From positions 310,001 through 374,000 of the forward strand of contig NC_016620.1 in the NCBI RefSeq assembly GCF_000210915.2: a DNA stretch of 64,000 nt, written 5' to 3'. Positions within the stretch are counted from its first letter, which is position 1. Each line of letters opens with the position of its first letter. Positions 17,801 through 26,718 of this stretch are shown here, one piece after another. This stretch comes from Halobacteriovorax marinus SJ. GTDB taxonomy: Bacteria > Bdellovibrionota > Bacteriovoracia > Bacteriovoracales > Bacteriovoracaceae. The translations under genes were made by a program, and so were the position numbers. The notes beneath the pieces are model-generated. The model saw only the letters and a list, made by a program, of their open reading frames with translations, was not told where the DNA came from and ran no database searches.

Positions 17801-18588
17801 TAAGGACGCATTTCTTTAGCACCAAGAGCACAATTGATACCCACACTAAGTGGATTTGCATGTCTAACTGAATTCCAGAAGGCCTCAATTGTTTGACCAG
17901 ATAGAGTTCTTCCTGATGCATCAGTAATTGTTACTGATAACATTACTGGTACTCTGTAATCTAGTTCATTAAATAATTTATCAATAGCAAAGATCGCACA
18001 CTTAATATTCAAAGTGTCGAAAGTTGTTTCTGGAAGTAGGATATCAGCTCCACCTTCTAAAAGAGCTTTGGCCTGCTGATAGTAATTTTCAACTAACTCA
18101 TCAAATGTAACTGCTCTGTAAGCAGGGTTGTTTACGTCTGGTGACATGGAAGCCGTCTTATTCGTTGGGCCGAGAGCTCCGGCAACAAAGCATTTTCTTG
18201 TAGGATCTTTTTGCATCATCTTTTCACATGCTCTTTTAGCAATGCGAGCGGACTCAACATTTATTTCATAAGCAAGATCCTCTAGATGGTAATCCGCCTG
18301 CCCAATTCTTGTCGCACTAAACGTATTTGTCTCGATAATATCAGAACCGGCCTCGAGGTACTTGAAGTGAACTTCTTCAATAATATCGGCGCGTGTAAGA
18401 GAGAGAAGATCATTATTTCCTTTTAGTGGACTAGCGTGATCTTTAAATCTCTCTCCTCTAAAGTCTTCTTCTTCTAACTTATATTGCTGAATCATTGTTC
18501 CCATAGCTCCATCCATGAAAACAATTCTTTTATTCAATAGCTCGAGTAATTCATTACCCATTGTTGTATATGGTTTTAATTCTGACAT
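14869..18588 (-). CDS. metH: Cobalamin-dependent methionine synthase
   Basis: This enzyme transfers the methyl group of 5-methyltetrahydrofolate to homocysteine through methylcobalamin. All four modules are present in 1239 residues, close to the E. coli length. The homocysteine domain has the zinc site (GINCALG and GGCCGT near residue 325). The folate domain begins at GERTNVTGS. The B12 domain has DVHDIGKN with the axial-ligand histidine, followed by GGATTS. The C-terminal reactivation domain has [15 protein letters not shown], which binds SAM. It lies 6 bases after metF and is followed immediately by two small coupled genes. The full-length activation domain implies flavodoxin-dependent repair. 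Confidence 0.97.
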   Translation of the reverse strand: MSELKPYTTMGNELLELLNKRIVFMDGAMGTMIQQYKLEEEDFRGERFKDHASPLKGNNDLLSLTRADIIEEVHFKYLEAGSDIIETNTFSATRIGQADYHLEDLAYEINVESARIAKRACEKMMQKDPTRKCFVAGALGPTNKTASMSPDVNNPAYRAVTFDELVENYYQQAKALLEGGADILLPETTFDTLNIKCAIFAIDKLFNELDYRVPVMLSVTITDASGRTLSGQTIEAFWNSVRHANPLSVGINCALGAKEMRPYMDRLSQIADCYTSCYPNAGLPNPLSDTGYDELPIDTATFLEDYADSGFLNLVGGCCGTTPSHIKAIREKLEEKKPRVKPTLKEVMNLSGLEPLYIDREDQSRPFYMVGERTNVTGSPRFAKLIKNGDFDTALEVARQQVENGANIIDINFDEGLLDSKACMIKFMNLVASEPEICKVPIMIDSSKWEVIEEGLKCMQGKGIVNSISLKEGEEKFIEQAKLIKSYGAATVVMAFDEEGQAADKADKVRICQRAYKILVEKVNFDPRDIIFDPNILTVATGIEEHNNYALDFIEAVKEIKETCPGVLTSGGVSNVSFSFRGNNVVREAIHSSFLYHAIKAGLDMGIVNAGMLGVYEDIEPNLLQLVEDVLLNRHPDATEKLVDFAEKIKGSGKKKEVKDDKWRHGTLQERMTHALVKGISTHIEEDTEEARQELGIPLNVIEGPLMEGMKVVGELFGSGKMFLPQVVKSARVMKAAVAYLEPFMEEERKKNANARKQGTFVIATVKGDVHDIGKNIVAVVLACNGYEVIDLGVMVSCEEIIKKAKEHDACIIGMSGLITPSLDEMIYNVKEFERLGFSCPIMIGGATTSKAHNAIKIAPHYSGPVAQVGDASLVVEVCSKLLNPTTAPAYTKELKEHQAKLKERFDLGKQDQSKLVSLEQSREWKFICDWEKQEIATPSFTGIKKYLDVSLEEIVPYIDWSPLFWTWQLKGTYPKILNNEKYGEQAKSLFKDANIILEKVIAEKRFSPKAIVSIHKANSIGDDVEVYDDNGKKIETFHYLRQQKEKSEHKPHLCLSDYIAPKESGREDYLGNFVVTMGHEVEEFAKIYEQRNDDYNAIMVKAIGDRLAEAFAEYMHKVIRDEFGYGKEENFSNEDLIKEKYRGIRPAPGYPSCPDHTEKPIMWDLLNVESEIGVSLTENCAMNPPSSVSGQYFCHPGAKYFTLGPIARDQVENYSKRKDMEIKRVERWLAPNLGYNPE

Positions 18589-18594
18589 TTATAC

Positions 18595-19545
18595 TTACCT
18601 AAATTTTTTAACAACCTTAATGACCGATTCAGTATCATTCATAATATAGAAGTGAAGGCAAGGAACTCCAAAGTCAGCAAGACCTTCACATTGCTTTATG
18701 GCCCACTCTAGACCAATATCTTTTACGTGGTCTTGATTAGACATAACTTCATCTACAAATTCATTTGGAAAATCCACGTAGAAATGTTTTGGAATAGAGG
18801 CCAGTTGTCTTACACTCTTAATAATCTTTATTCCTGGAATTATTGGAACAGTTATACCAGCGTCGCGGCACTCTTTAACAAAACTGAAATACTTTTCATT
18901 ATCAAAGAACATCTGCGTTGTAATATACTCTGCTCCCGCATCAACTTTTGCTTTGAGCATCTGTATATCAAACTTCATATTCGGAGCTTCAAAATGTTTT
19001 TCAGGGTATCCTGCAACACCGGTACAGAAGTCTAGAGGTCTTGCTCCTGAGATATCAGAAATATATTCGCCTTTTTTGATACCATCAATTTGTCTAACAA
19101 GATCAATTGCATAATTATTTGTATGCCTTCCAGTATCAATCTTCTTATTGTAGTTGGGGGCGTCACCTCTAAGTGCGAGGACATTGTGAATACCAAGAAA
19201 GTTTAGTTCAATAAGAGCATCTTCTGTTTCTTCTTTAGTGAAACCAAGTGAGAGAAGATGAACGCAAGTATCGATATTGAATCTATTTTGAATAATTCCA
19301 CAAATACCAATTGTTCCAGGTCTCTTCTTGAAAACTTTTCTCTCAATCGAACCATCAGCTTTTTCATTATAAAAAGCTCCAGCCGCATGACTTGTGACAT
19401 CAATCCAAGGTGGGTTGTAGGGCTGAAGGGCCTCAACGATATCAATAATATCTTGAACTGAGCGTCCTCTTGGCGGAGGAACAATCTCATAGCTACAAAG
19501 TAATTCTTTATTTTTTGCACGATCTAAATGTTCGATGATTTTCAT
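18595..19545 (-). CDS. metF: Methylenetetrahydrofolate reductase
   Basis: This flavoprotein reduces 5,10-methylenetetrahydrofolate to the 5-methyl form used by MetH. The TIM-barrel signatures are visible: CSYEIVPPPRGR at the N-terminus, a substrate-binding glutamate there, LGIHNVLALRGDAPN, and AGAEYITTQMFFDNEKYFSF. The length of 316 is normal for bacterial MetF. It is the promoter-proximal gene of the metF-metH operon. No SAM riboswitch or MetJ box is seen upstream, but a pair of direct repeats is. Confidence 0.96.
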   Translation of the reverse strand: MKIIEHLDRAKNKELLCSYEIVPPPRGRSVQDIIDIVEALQPYNPPWIDVTSHAAGAFYNEKADGSIERKVFKKRPGTIGICGIIQNRFNIDTCVHLLSLGFTKEETEDALIELNFLGIHNVLALRGDAPNYNKKIDTGRHTNNYAIDLVRQIDGIKKGEYISDISGARPLDFCTGVAGYPEKHFEAPNMKFDIQMLKAKVDAGAEYITTQMFFDNEKYFSFVKECRDAGITVPIIPGIKIIKSVRQLASIPKHFYVDFPNEFVDEVMSNQDHVKDIGLEWAIKQCEGLADFGVPCLHFYIMNDTESVIKVVKKFR

Positions 19546-19557
19546 TTCTTGAATACC

Positions 19558-19593
19558 TATTCTATAGAAGTAATTTAAGCTTCTATTCTATAG
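19558..19593. repeat. Direct repeats upstream of metF
   Basis: Two exact copies of TATTCTATAG (19558-19567 and 19584-19593) lie 26 bases apart in the short region upstream of metF. On the minus strand each reads CTATAGAATA, which contains a -10 like TATAGAAT. They may be overlapping promoters or an operator; this is inference. Confidence 0.4.
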
Positions 19594-19646
19594 CTGATAG
19601 GACATTTTTGATAGGTGTATATTCAAAAAAAGTAGGATAGGAAAGG

Positions 19647-19679
19647 GCCTGGAGTAGCTTAAATATTAGCTACCCAGGC
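19647..19679 (-). terminator. Hairpin downstream of histidine kinase gene, probable terminator
   Basis: A 12-bp stem with one bulged base (GCCTGG...TAGCT pairing with AGCTA...CAGGC) has an 8-base AT loop. On the minus strand it follows the histidine kinase stop and is followed by a pyrimidine-rich stretch and a T-run further on. The U-tract is not immediate, so termination strength is uncertain. Confidence 0.55.
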
Positions 19680-19692
19680 GATGGTGAGATCT

Positions 19693-20337
19693 TTAGGCAC
19701 AAAGTGTGTTTATAGAAGGTGATATAGGAATAATCAGTGAGACCTTAGTCCCAAGATTAAAGATTGAACTTATTTTTAACTTACCTCTCCACTTTGTTAT
19801 AACTTTCTTAGCGTGGTAGAGGCCTAGGCCACTAGAGTCTTTTGAGCTAAAGCCCAACTCTGATACTTTTGAAATTTGCTCAGGTGAAATTCCATGTCCA
19901 TTATCAGTAATGGATATAATGAGTCTATTATTCTTGATAATGCCTTTGACTCTGATAAAGCCCTGGTCTGAAATCGCGCTGACTGAATTATTTAAAATAT
20001 TAGAAATAACGCGCTTAAATTCTTCGGCCTGAATATTACAAAGAGAATTTTTAGCATTGCTTGCAAAGGAAATTTTGTAAGATATATTTTGCTTTTGATA
20101 CTCGACTTCTTTTTCCTTAATAATTTGGTCAATTAATTTATATGGTGAAATCTGCTTTGTTTCTTCGTGAGAGTCCAAATTCGATACGAGCTTCTCAAGC
20201 CTTTTCATCGTCATGGAGATAATCTCTTTTTGATCTTCGCTCCATCCGTCATTGGTCTCAAAAACTGTCTTTAATACGCTCATTGGTGAGGCCATATCGT
20301 GCTTGAATTGTTGAATGTGTAAATTCTGTGGTTGCAT
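19693..20337 (-). CDS. Short sensorless histidine kinase
   Basis: The 214 residues hold only the transmitter core. The phosphoacceptor His13 is in FKHDMASPM (H-D-x-x-S-P type). The ATPase domain has an N-box at NILNNSVSAI, G1 at DNGHGI and G2 at GLGLYHAKKV. There is no input domain, signal peptide or membrane segment, so it must take its signal from a partner protein. No response regulator gene is adjacent. It is transcribed alone towards metF. Confidence 0.88.
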   Translation of the reverse strand: MQPQNLHIQQFKHDMASPMSVLKTVFETNDGWSEDQKEIISMTMKRLEKLVSNLDSHEETKQISPYKLIDQIIKEKEVEYQKQNISYKISFASNAKNSLCNIQAEEFKRVISNILNNSVSAISDQGFIRVKGIIKNNRLIISITDNGHGISPEQISKVSELGFSSKDSSGLGLYHAKKVITKWRGKLKISSIFNLGTKVSLIIPISPSINTLCA

Positions 20338-20636
20338 TGTCTCTCCCTATTTTATTTTCTGAGACAATAAATAAAGTAAGTGTTGCTGGAGGGCAATAAA
20401 ATACCTCGCTGAGTCAAACGCCTCCTGTCATGCTGGGATGCGTCCCATGGTGATATGGGTTAAGTATTTAAAAATGCGTTGATTTGTATGTGAAATATGC
20501 ATCTATTGTGGGACAGGATCTTTGTATATGGCGGGAAAATATATCCATTCTCTCATCGTGAGAGGAGCAAAATTGGAGTTTGGCCAAGGGCTAGCCGATT
20601 TGAAGTTATAGAAATCTATTTTCAAAGAGGCTTATA
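20338..20636. other. Divergent intergenic region of 299 bases
   Basis: This region separates the histidine kinase and 5'-nucleotidase genes, which diverge. It should hold promoters for both; I see no convincing -35/-10 pair. Two short inverted repeats share the same TCCC: GGGA(20435-20438)/TCCC(20443-20446) and CCCAT(20444-20448)/ATGGG(20455-20459), so only one hairpin could form at a time. No ORF or RNA gene was recognised. Confidence 0.4.
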
Positions 20637-22214
20637 ATGACTCAGAAACTACTCCTAGTTCTTCTGGCCACTGTTTTTACCTTTGCGGCCAAGGCTACCA
20701 AGATTCAAATCCTTCATACAAATGATTTGCACTCACATCTAGACCACACTGATCACTTAGAAGAGCAAGGTGGTTACGCCAGATTAAAGACTTTAATCTC
20801 TTCTGAGAAAAAGAAGGCAAGTGATGCGGGAGTTTTCAATCTCACAATGGATGCCGGAGATTTTCTAGAGGGGAATATCTACTACCTGGCGGACAAGGGA
20901 AGAAAAGTTTTTGAGCTACACGATATGATTGGCTTTGATGTCGTCACGATTGGTAATCACGATTACTTGATGGGGACAGATGACTTGGACTCGATCCTCG
21001 GTGATGTGAAGCCTAGTTTTTCATTCTTAGGCGCAAACCTCTTCACAACAGATAGGTTTCAAAATATTAGAGAACAACTAAGGCCATATACTGAGTACGA
21101 ATATAACGGAGTGAAGATTGCTATTTTAGGACTTACGACAAACGATATTCTTTATAAGTGGAGAATTAATGAAGGTGGAATTCGTGATGAATACGATACA
21201 TGCAAGGAGTATACAGAAATTCTTAGAGAAAGAGGTAATGATGTCATCATCGCTCTTACTCACATGGGACTTAGTAAGGATAAGAAATTAGCAAAGAAGT
21301 GCCCTGAGGTTGATGCTATTGTTGGTGGGCATTCTCACCATATTTTAGAGGAAGTTTTATACGTAGAGAATAAGCTTGGAAAAAATATTCCTATTGTCCA
21401 AACAGGTTTTCATGGACGTTTCTTAGGGAAGCTAAATCTCGATTGGAATGCAGAAGATAAGAAATTATCTGTTGATAACTATGAGCTCTTACCTGTTGTC
21501 GCTGAGCCAGACTTAGAAGTATTGGCAAAAATAGAAGAGGCCAATGAAGATCTCTATGAAGAGTATGGAGAAGATTGGCTTCAAGAAGTCGTTGGGCGAA
21601 GTGAATTAAAGTCACCTCTAGAAGGTGGTAATAAGCATATATGGGGACACTTTATTAACGACTCTATGAAAGAGCAGACTGGAGTAGACTTCTCAATTCA
21701 CGTGGAGCCTCTCTCTGGACTCAATTATCCAACACACTCAAATATTACGAGACGTGATCTTTATAATGGAAACCCAAGAACGTTTGAATTTGATCATAAG
21801 TATGGATACAACGTTTATACTGCAAACTTAAATGGTGCTCTTGTTAAAACTCTGTTTAAAATTGTTATGAGAACAGGTCTTCCGCTCTATGTTTCAGGGA
21901 TTACTTTTGACGTTAAGAGAGAGACTGACAAAGGTTACGTAATTGAAAACCTTCGCTACAAAGGTGAGAAGATAAGCTCATTTAGAGATTACTCTGTAAG
22001 TTTCACAGAAGCCATTGTTAGAGGAGGACACTCCATCAGCAAGTTAACAAAGTTAATTCTAAAGGATGGTGAAGATTCTGGAATTTCAATGTGGGAAACT
22101 ATGGAAAATAAATTGGAGAGAATTAAAATATTAGATGAGAATTACCTCGATGATTATGGCCGTAAAAGTAATGGCGAAAAAATCGATCGAGGTTATATCC
22201 CAGGTATAAAATAA
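20637..22214 (+). CDS. Secreted 5'-nucleotidase / metallophosphoesterase (UshA-like)
   Basis: This periplasmic nucleotidase carries a signal peptide (residues 1-20). The dinuclear metal site is complete: Asp30 and His32 in TNDLHSH, Asp75 in DAGDF, Asn107-His108 in GNHDY, His209 in THMG, and His232/His234 in GGHSHH. A 5'-nucleotidase C-terminal domain follows (from about residue 325). At 525 residues the length matches UshA. It would dephosphorylate extracellular nucleotides for nucleoside uptake, useful to an organism feeding on cell contents. It is monocistronic with a strong terminator overlapping its stop. Confidence 0.93.
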   Translation: MTQKLLLVLLATVFTFAAKATKIQILHTNDLHSHLDHTDHLEEQGGYARLKTLISSEKKKASDAGVFNLTMDAGDFLEGNIYYLADKGRKVFELHDMIGFDVVTIGNHDYLMGTDDLDSILGDVKPSFSFLGANLFTTDRFQNIREQLRPYTEYEYNGVKIAILGLTTNDILYKWRINEGGIRDEYDTCKEYTEILRERGNDVIIALTHMGLSKDKKLAKKCPEVDAIVGGHSHHILEEVLYVENKLGKNIPIVQTGFHGRFLGKLNLDWNAEDKKLSVDNYELLPVVAEPDLEVLAKIEEANEDLYEEYGEDWLQEVVGRSELKSPLEGGNKHIWGHFINDSMKEQTGVDFSIHVEPLSGLNYPTHSNITRRDLYNGNPRTFEFDHKYGYNVYTANLNGALVKTLFKIVMRTGLPLYVSGITFDVKRETDKGYVIENLRYKGEKISSFRDYSVSFTEAIVRGGHSISKLTKLILKDGEDSGISMWETMENKLERIKILDENYLDDYGRKSNGEKIDRGYIPGIK

Positions 22215-22240
22215 GAGCGGCCTAGAGCTGCTCTTTTTCT
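22214..22240 (+). terminator. Rho-independent terminator after the 5'-nucleotidase gene
   Basis: An 8-bp stem with one G-T pair (AGAGCGGC at 22214-22221, GCTGCTCT at 22227-22234) has a 5-base loop and is followed by TTTTCTT. It overlaps the end of the convergent nhaC gene. Confidence 0.88.
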
Positions 22241-23676
22241 TCAATCTTCTTGATAATTGTCCAGTTCATCGTCGCCAATAAAAGTGAGATAACTGGAGAG
22301 AGTAAATTGAAAAAACAATATGGAAGATAAGTCAGCGTCGCGACTCCTAGTGTTGCTGAATTATAGGCACCACCACTATTCCAAGGAATCAGAACAGAAG
22401 TCACAGTTCCTGCATCTTCAAGTGCTCTAGAGAGATTTCTCCTATCTAGTCCATATTTATCATAAGCATCGCTAAACATTTTCCCCGGAACAACAATCGC
22501 AAGATATTGATCAGATGCAGTTGCGTTTAGAACTAAACAACTTCCAAGAGTTGCACCAATTAGTGATCCCGTTCCTCTTACCATCTTTAAAATCGCACTA
22601 GAGATTTTCTCTAGCATTCCTGTCGCATCTAGTGACCCACCAAAGACCATTGCTGAAAAGATAAGCCAAACAGTAGAGAGCATTCCACTCATTCCACCAC
22701 GATTAAGAAGAGAGTTAATCGTCTCGTGTCCTGTATCAATGATAAAACCTTCGTAAGTAACTTTTGTTATAAGAGTGTAGTAGGCCTGAAGACTGCTATC
22801 ACCTCCAGCTAACTCAACCATCATATCTCTTTGAAAAATGAGGGCCGTAATAATCCCAATGAAAACACCAATCGTAATGGCCGGTAGTGCAGAAACTTTC
22901 TTTCTAACAAGAATAAGTACGATTATAGGTGGAATGAAGAGCCAAAGAGAAATATCAAACTTCTCTTGAATGGTTGAAAGCATAAGGTCAACAGTTTCAG
23001 TATTTAAGCTATGAGTCTCGTAGCTGAATCCAAGAATTGTGAAGCCAATAACTGCGAGAATAATAGCAGGTCCCGAGGTGTAAACCATGTGTCTAATATG
23101 ATCAAAGAGATTTACCCCAGCAACTGCAGGGGCGAGGTTTGTAGTATCAGAAAGAGGGGACATTTTATCTCCAAAGTATGATCCCGATATAACAGCGCCA
23201 GCAACTGCCCCTGACGGAAGACCTAGAGTTTCTCCAATACCAATTAGGGCAATTCCCACTGTTCCGGTCGTGGACCAACTGGACCCTGTGGAGAGTGAGA
23301 CAATGGCACAAATAATACAGGCCACAGGAAGAAAGACTGCAGGGTTAATGAGCTTTAGACCGAAGTAGATCATGGCCGGAACTGTTCCACAGAGAATCCA
23401 AATACCAATGAGCGTACCAACAACAAAGAGTATAATCAGTGCTGAAAGGGAAGTCGTAATGGAGTGAATAATTCTTTTTTCTATGTGATCGTATGTAACT
23501 TTTAGGTGGAAAATTCCAATGAGGGCGGTAATGAAGGCGGTGGTTAGTAGGGCGATTTGGTTGGCTCCGCCGGTAGCATCATCTTTAAATATAATTACAT
23601 TGATAACGAGTAGAAAGATGAGGATGATTACGGGGATGAGTGACACCATGAGACCTGGCTTCTTAGCACTTTGCAT
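22222..23676 (-). CDS. nhaC: Na+/H+ antiporter, NhaC family
   Basis: This polytopic inner-membrane protein has about 11-12 hydrophobic helices and should exchange sodium for protons. It shows NhaC hallmarks: ISGSYFGDKMSPLSDTTNLA in the middle and GTVTSVLIPWNSGGAYNSATLGV near the C-terminus. The length of 484 is typical. Some NhaC relatives are malate-lactate or amino-acid antiporters, so the exact ions are not certain. It is monocistronic and would suit a marine or osmotically exposed cell. Confidence 0.93.
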   Translation of the reverse strand: MQSAKKPGLMVSLIPVIILIFLLVINVIIFKDDATGGANQIALLTTAFITALIGIFHLKVTYDHIEKRIIHSITTSLSALIILFVVGTLIGIWILCGTVPAMIYFGLKLINPAVFLPVACIICAIVSLSTGSSWSTTGTVGIALIGIGETLGLPSGAVAGAVISGSYFGDKMSPLSDTTNLAPAVAGVNLFDHIRHMVYTSGPAIILAVIGFTILGFSYETHSLNTETVDLMLSTIQEKFDISLWLFIPPIIVLILVRKKVSALPAITIGVFIGIITALIFQRDMMVELAGGDSSLQAYYTLITKVTYEGFIIDTGHETINSLLNRGGMSGMLSTVWLIFSAMVFGGSLDATGMLEKISSAILKMVRGTGSLIGATLGSCLVLNATASDQYLAIVVPGKMFSDAYDKYGLDRRNLSRALEDAGTVTSVLIPWNSGGAYNSATLGVATLTYLPYCFFNLLSPVISLLLATMNWTIIKKIEEKEQL

Positions 23677-23817
23677 TTAAATTCCTTGTTTTTTATTTAT
23701 TCCATCTTAGAGGGAATGACACTCTTTGGCAAAAATCAAATATATAAAAGATCGTGGAATGAATTTTAATTCTTTGCTAAAATGGAGGAATATTTGATGT
23801 TAGCTTAGGAGTGAGCT

Positions 23818-24699
23818 TTGTCAGAATTAGTCGAAATTTCAAGTGAATACATACAAGCAAAAATCTCTACCTCTGGGGCAGAGCTCAAGAGCTTACTGGA
23901 TACAGAGTCATATAAAGAATACCTTTGGCAATCTGATGAGAAGTGGTGGAAGCGCTCGGCTCCCATTCTCTTTCCTATTGTAGGAAAGTTATTAGATGAT
24001 AAGTACCGCATGGGGAATAAGTATTACTCAATGTCTCAACATGGCTTTGCTAGAGATATGGAATTTCAAGTTGTCAGAGCGGAGAAGGACTCAGCACACT
24101 TCAAGCTTGAGTATACTGAAGAAACTTTGAAGGTTTTCCCTTTTAAGTTTGTTCTAGAAGTGAAGTTTAAAGTTTATGGGCCAAAGCTCTTTGTCGACTA
24201 CGAAGTGAGAAATGTAGATCGAAGAGATATGCTCTTCTCAATAGGATCGCACCCAGCTTTTAATGTACCTCTAGATGAAGGGGATAAGGCTTCTGATTAT
24301 TATATTGAATTTGAAGAAGAGGAGTATGGTGGAGCTTACTATCTAGAAAATGGGTTAGTTAATTTTCATGGGGCTCCAGATAGAAGAATGTTTAAAGGAA
24401 AAAAGATTCCTTTAACTGAGAAGTTATTTAAGCATGATGCTCTAATCTTTAAGGATATTGCCTCTTCTAAGGTAAGCTTAAAGAATACATCAAACTCAAG
24501 ATCTGTCGTCGTCGAGTTTGAGCACTGTCCCTATCTCGGTCTATGGGCCCCTGATGGAGCGCCATTTGTTTCAATTGAGCCGTGGAGTGGTGTTGCCGAT
24601 GGAGTAGACTCTAAGAATGATTTCTTTGAGAAAGAGGGATTAATCACCTTAGAGTCGGGAAAATGTTTTCAGAGTAGTTATTCGATTTTTGTAAATTAA
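23818..24699 (+). CDS. Aldose 1-epimerase family protein (LacX-like)
   Basis: This cytosolic galactose-mutarotase-fold protein has the LacX/YeaD-like layout: GAELKSL near the N-terminus, FPIVGKL, SQHGFARDMEF, the SIGSHPAFNVP histidine motif and YLGLWAPDGAPFVSIEPW close to the C-terminus. The length of 293 is normal. It probably interconverts anomers of a hexose or hexose phosphate. The start is TTG at 23818, preceded by AGGAGTGAG. It ends 4 bases inside the convergent coiled-coil gene. Confidence 0.9.
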   Translation: MSELVEISSEYIQAKISTSGAELKSLLDTESYKEYLWQSDEKWWKRSAPILFPIVGKLLDDKYRMGNKYYSMSQHGFARDMEFQVVRAEKDSAHFKLEYTEETLKVFPFKFVLEVKFKVYGPKLFVDYEVRNVDRRDMLFSIGSHPAFNVPLDEGDKASDYYIEFEEEEYGGAYYLENGLVNFHGAPDRRMFKGKKIPLTEKLFKHDALIFKDIASSKVSLKNTSNSRSVVVEFEHCPYLGLWAPDGAPFVSIEPWSGVADGVDSKNDFFEKEGLITLESGKCFQSSYSIFVN

Positions 24700-25223
24700 A
24701 CTTTCATGATTGTTGTCGCCAAGCCAAAGAGGATAATCATAAGTGCTCCGAGCTTATTAACAACTTTTGACTCTAAACGCTCAACTTTATCATCGAGGCG
24801 TTCAATCTTATCCTCGACACGCTCAAATCTTAAATCGACATCATCAAATCTTTTAGAGAGTTGATCACAGCGCTTATCGAATTTATCTTCAAGTTGATCG
24901 CAGCGTTTATCGAATTTATCTTCGATTTGATCACAACGCTTATCAAATTTATCTTCGATTTGATCACAGCGTTTATCGAATTTATCTTCGATTTGATCAC
25001 AACGTTTATCGAATTTATCTTCAAGTTGATCGCATCTCTTATCAATAAAGTGACTCATATCTTTGAGCTGCGCAGAAGTTACGTATTGATGATCTTTAAG
25101 GTCTTCTCTTGTTGCAAAGTTTGCATTCATAAGATCCATCCAAGTTTTGACAGAAACTTTAGCCTGCTCTGAAGTAAAGCCGGCCTTCTCTAGTTCTTCA
25201 GTATACCTTAATGCGTTAATCAT
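24696..25223 (-). CDS. Coiled-coil protein with C-terminal membrane anchor
   Basis: The ATG at 25223 is preferred over an in-frame GTG at 25256 because AAGGAG lies 5 bases before it, giving 175 residues. The N-terminus resembles DUF1640/CCDC90-type proteins (MINALRYTEELEKAGFTSEQA), the bacterial relatives of mitochondrial MCU regulator proteins. The middle holds six tandem 11-residue units (DKRCDQIEDKF) that should form one long coiled coil, each with a cysteine. The protein ends with a single membrane helix (LGALMIILFGLATTIM). The role is unknown. Confidence 0.8.
   Translation of the reverse strand: MINALRYTEELEKAGFTSEQAKVSVKTWMDLMNANFATREDLKDHQYVTSAQLKDMSHFIDKRCDQLEDKFDKRCDQIEDKFDKRCDQIEDKFDKRCDQIEDKFDKRCDQLEDKFDKRCDQLSKRFDDVDLRFERVEDKIERLDDKVERLESKVVNKLGALMIILFGLATTIMKV
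24846..25043 (-). repeat. Six tandem 33-bp coding repeats
   Basis: Six consecutive 33-bp units encode DKRCDQ(I/L)EDKF without spacers; the last unit diverges (SKRF). Eleven residues equal three turns of an undistorted helix, and copy number could change by slippage or recombination. Confidence 0.85.
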
Positions 25224-25305
25224 TTCATCTCCTTGTGTAAGTATTGGATACTTCACAGCTCTTATGCAGACATGGTGACAAACGCACTTTTTTAAGTGTT
25301 TGATA

Positions 25306-26688
25306 TTATTGTGAACAATGATTGAGTGCCCATATATTTGAGCGATCTCTCCATTTAAAAAAGTTATACTCTAGAACCCATTCAGGATAGGAAAGGTATT
25401 TAAGCTCACAGTTATAACTTCTTCGAAGTTGTTCTAGGTCGCTATACTTTGTTGTAAAAGTGTAGAAGCTTCCCGCTGTAGGGATTTGATCCTTTGTTAG
25501 GGTGAGCTGCTTTCTCTTGTATACTTCCATTTCAAGTTCAGGGTAGCGGCCTTTTCTATCTTTAAAAATATGCACAGTAAGGGGAGAGCCCTCTTTAAAG
25601 TGATAGAGAAATTTATAAAACTTTAAGGGTGTATAGGCCGGCTTAAAGCTAACGATTGCAACACCTATTAAGTTAATGGAAAAGAGAAATATAAATACTC
25701 TCTTATAATTTTTAAAATTTATAATCCTAAAGCACATATACAAGGAGATCCAAAGCAGTGGGTAAATAAACCTCAGCTCCTTGTGTCCAATCATACTGTG
25801 GAAAATAAAGAATGCGATAAAGAGTGTCGCCTCTAAGCTTTTAGGGAACTTTTTAATGAAGACTAATGAACTAGCAATAAAGAGAAGTCCAAAAATATTT
25901 AATTTCTTTAAAGTAAGTGAGAAGTATCCCCACCAAGGGCTAACGCCAAAAGAGCTTATCTTATCTTTTATAAGGTTTTCTGTAAGGTAGTTAATAGGTG
26001 TTAGAGTAAAATGAGAGTAACCTAGAAAGTCAAAACCAAGACCAATGAGAACTCCTATTGTTATTGAGCTCGCGAAATACTTAAGCCATGTGATGGGACA
26101 CATTTTTTCTCTGATGAGTATCCATAGTCCAAAGGCCAGAGAAAGAATTCCCGTTTGGTGCCTGAGTGAGAAAGCAAGTCCTAGGAGAAGCCCTCCTTGT
26201 AAAAGACTCTTCTTTGAAATTTCCTTTTGAATTGTTAAGAATCCGAGTAGTAGAACACACGTCGAAATATTATCGGAAGAGGTCCTTGAACTCATAAAGA
26301 CGATTGGCCAAAAGAAAAGGGCAAATATTTCAAAGAGTGTGCTCTGTACTTTTGGAAGCTTCTCTTTATAGATTTGTATAAATTTGAACAGAGTAAAAAA
26401 TCCTAGGCATGCTGAAAATAATCTTGCGATAGTTGCAAGCGCGAATGGATTTTCTAGTCCTAAAAACTTAAAAGGTGCGAGTAGAGCAACGTAGAGGTAG
26501 GGAAGTGTCCATGGGCGAATTTTTGTCTCTAGCTCCCAAGTCTGTAGCTGATCAAGGATGCCGAGTTTGTAAAATGCGAAGTCTAGGGTGTAGTACTGCT
26601 CATCTGGATGAAGAAAGCCGATGGATAAGAGTGATGTTAAAATAAAAACAAAAAAGGACAATAAGTAAATTCTCTTTTGATCTGTCAT
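25306..26688 (-). CDS. GT22-type mannosyltransferase (ALG9/PIG-B-like membrane glycosyltransferase)
   Basis: This GT-C fold glycosyltransferase has about ten membrane helices in 460 residues. It shows the features of family GT22: HPDE at residues 27-30 in the first luminal loop, TWELETKIRPW at about 50-60, FGVSPWWGYF near 247-256, and HKELRF at 302-307, the signature of GPI and ALG mannosyltransferases. Bacterial members use polyprenyl-phosphate sugars and act on the periplasmic side. No other glycan gene is adjacent, so the acceptor is unknown. It is transcribed leftwards. Confidence 0.82.
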   Translation of the reverse strand: MTDQKRIYLLSFFVFILTSLLSIGFLHPDEQYYTLDFAFYKLGILDQLQTWELETKIRPWTLPYLYVALLAPFKFLGLENPFALATIARLFSACLGFFTLFKFIQIYKEKLPKVQSTLFEIFALFFWPIVFMSSRTSSDNISTCVLLLGFLTIQKEISKKSLLQGGLLLGLAFSLRHQTGILSLAFGLWILIREKMCPITWLKYFASSITIGVLIGLGFDFLGYSHFTLTPINYLTENLIKDKISSFGVSPWWGYFSLTLKKLNIFGLLFIASSLVFIKKFPKSLEATLFIAFFIFHSMIGHKELRFIYPLLWISLYMCFRIINFKNYKRVFIFLFSINLIGVAIVSFKPAYTPLKFYKFLYHFKEGSPLTVHIFKDRKGRYPELEMEVYKRKQLTLTKDQIPTAGSFYTFTTKYSDLEQLRRSYNCELKYLSYPEWVLEYNFFKWRDRSNIWALNHCSQ

Positions 26689-26718
26689 AGCTTAATCCAA
26701 TTACCTTCATTGAGAATT

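Noticed and set aside
19546-19692. Region upstream of metF examined for a SAM riboswitch or MetJ boxes.
   Set aside because: No conserved riboswitch core or AGACGTCT-type box is visible.
24846-25043. Regular repeat array that might look like a CRISPR.
   Set aside because: Units are contiguous without spacers and encode a coiled-coil protein in one frame.
24861-25172. Open frame on the plus strand opposite the tandem repeat.
   Set aside because: It mirrors the repeat of the real gene and has no ribosome-binding site or independent sign of coding.
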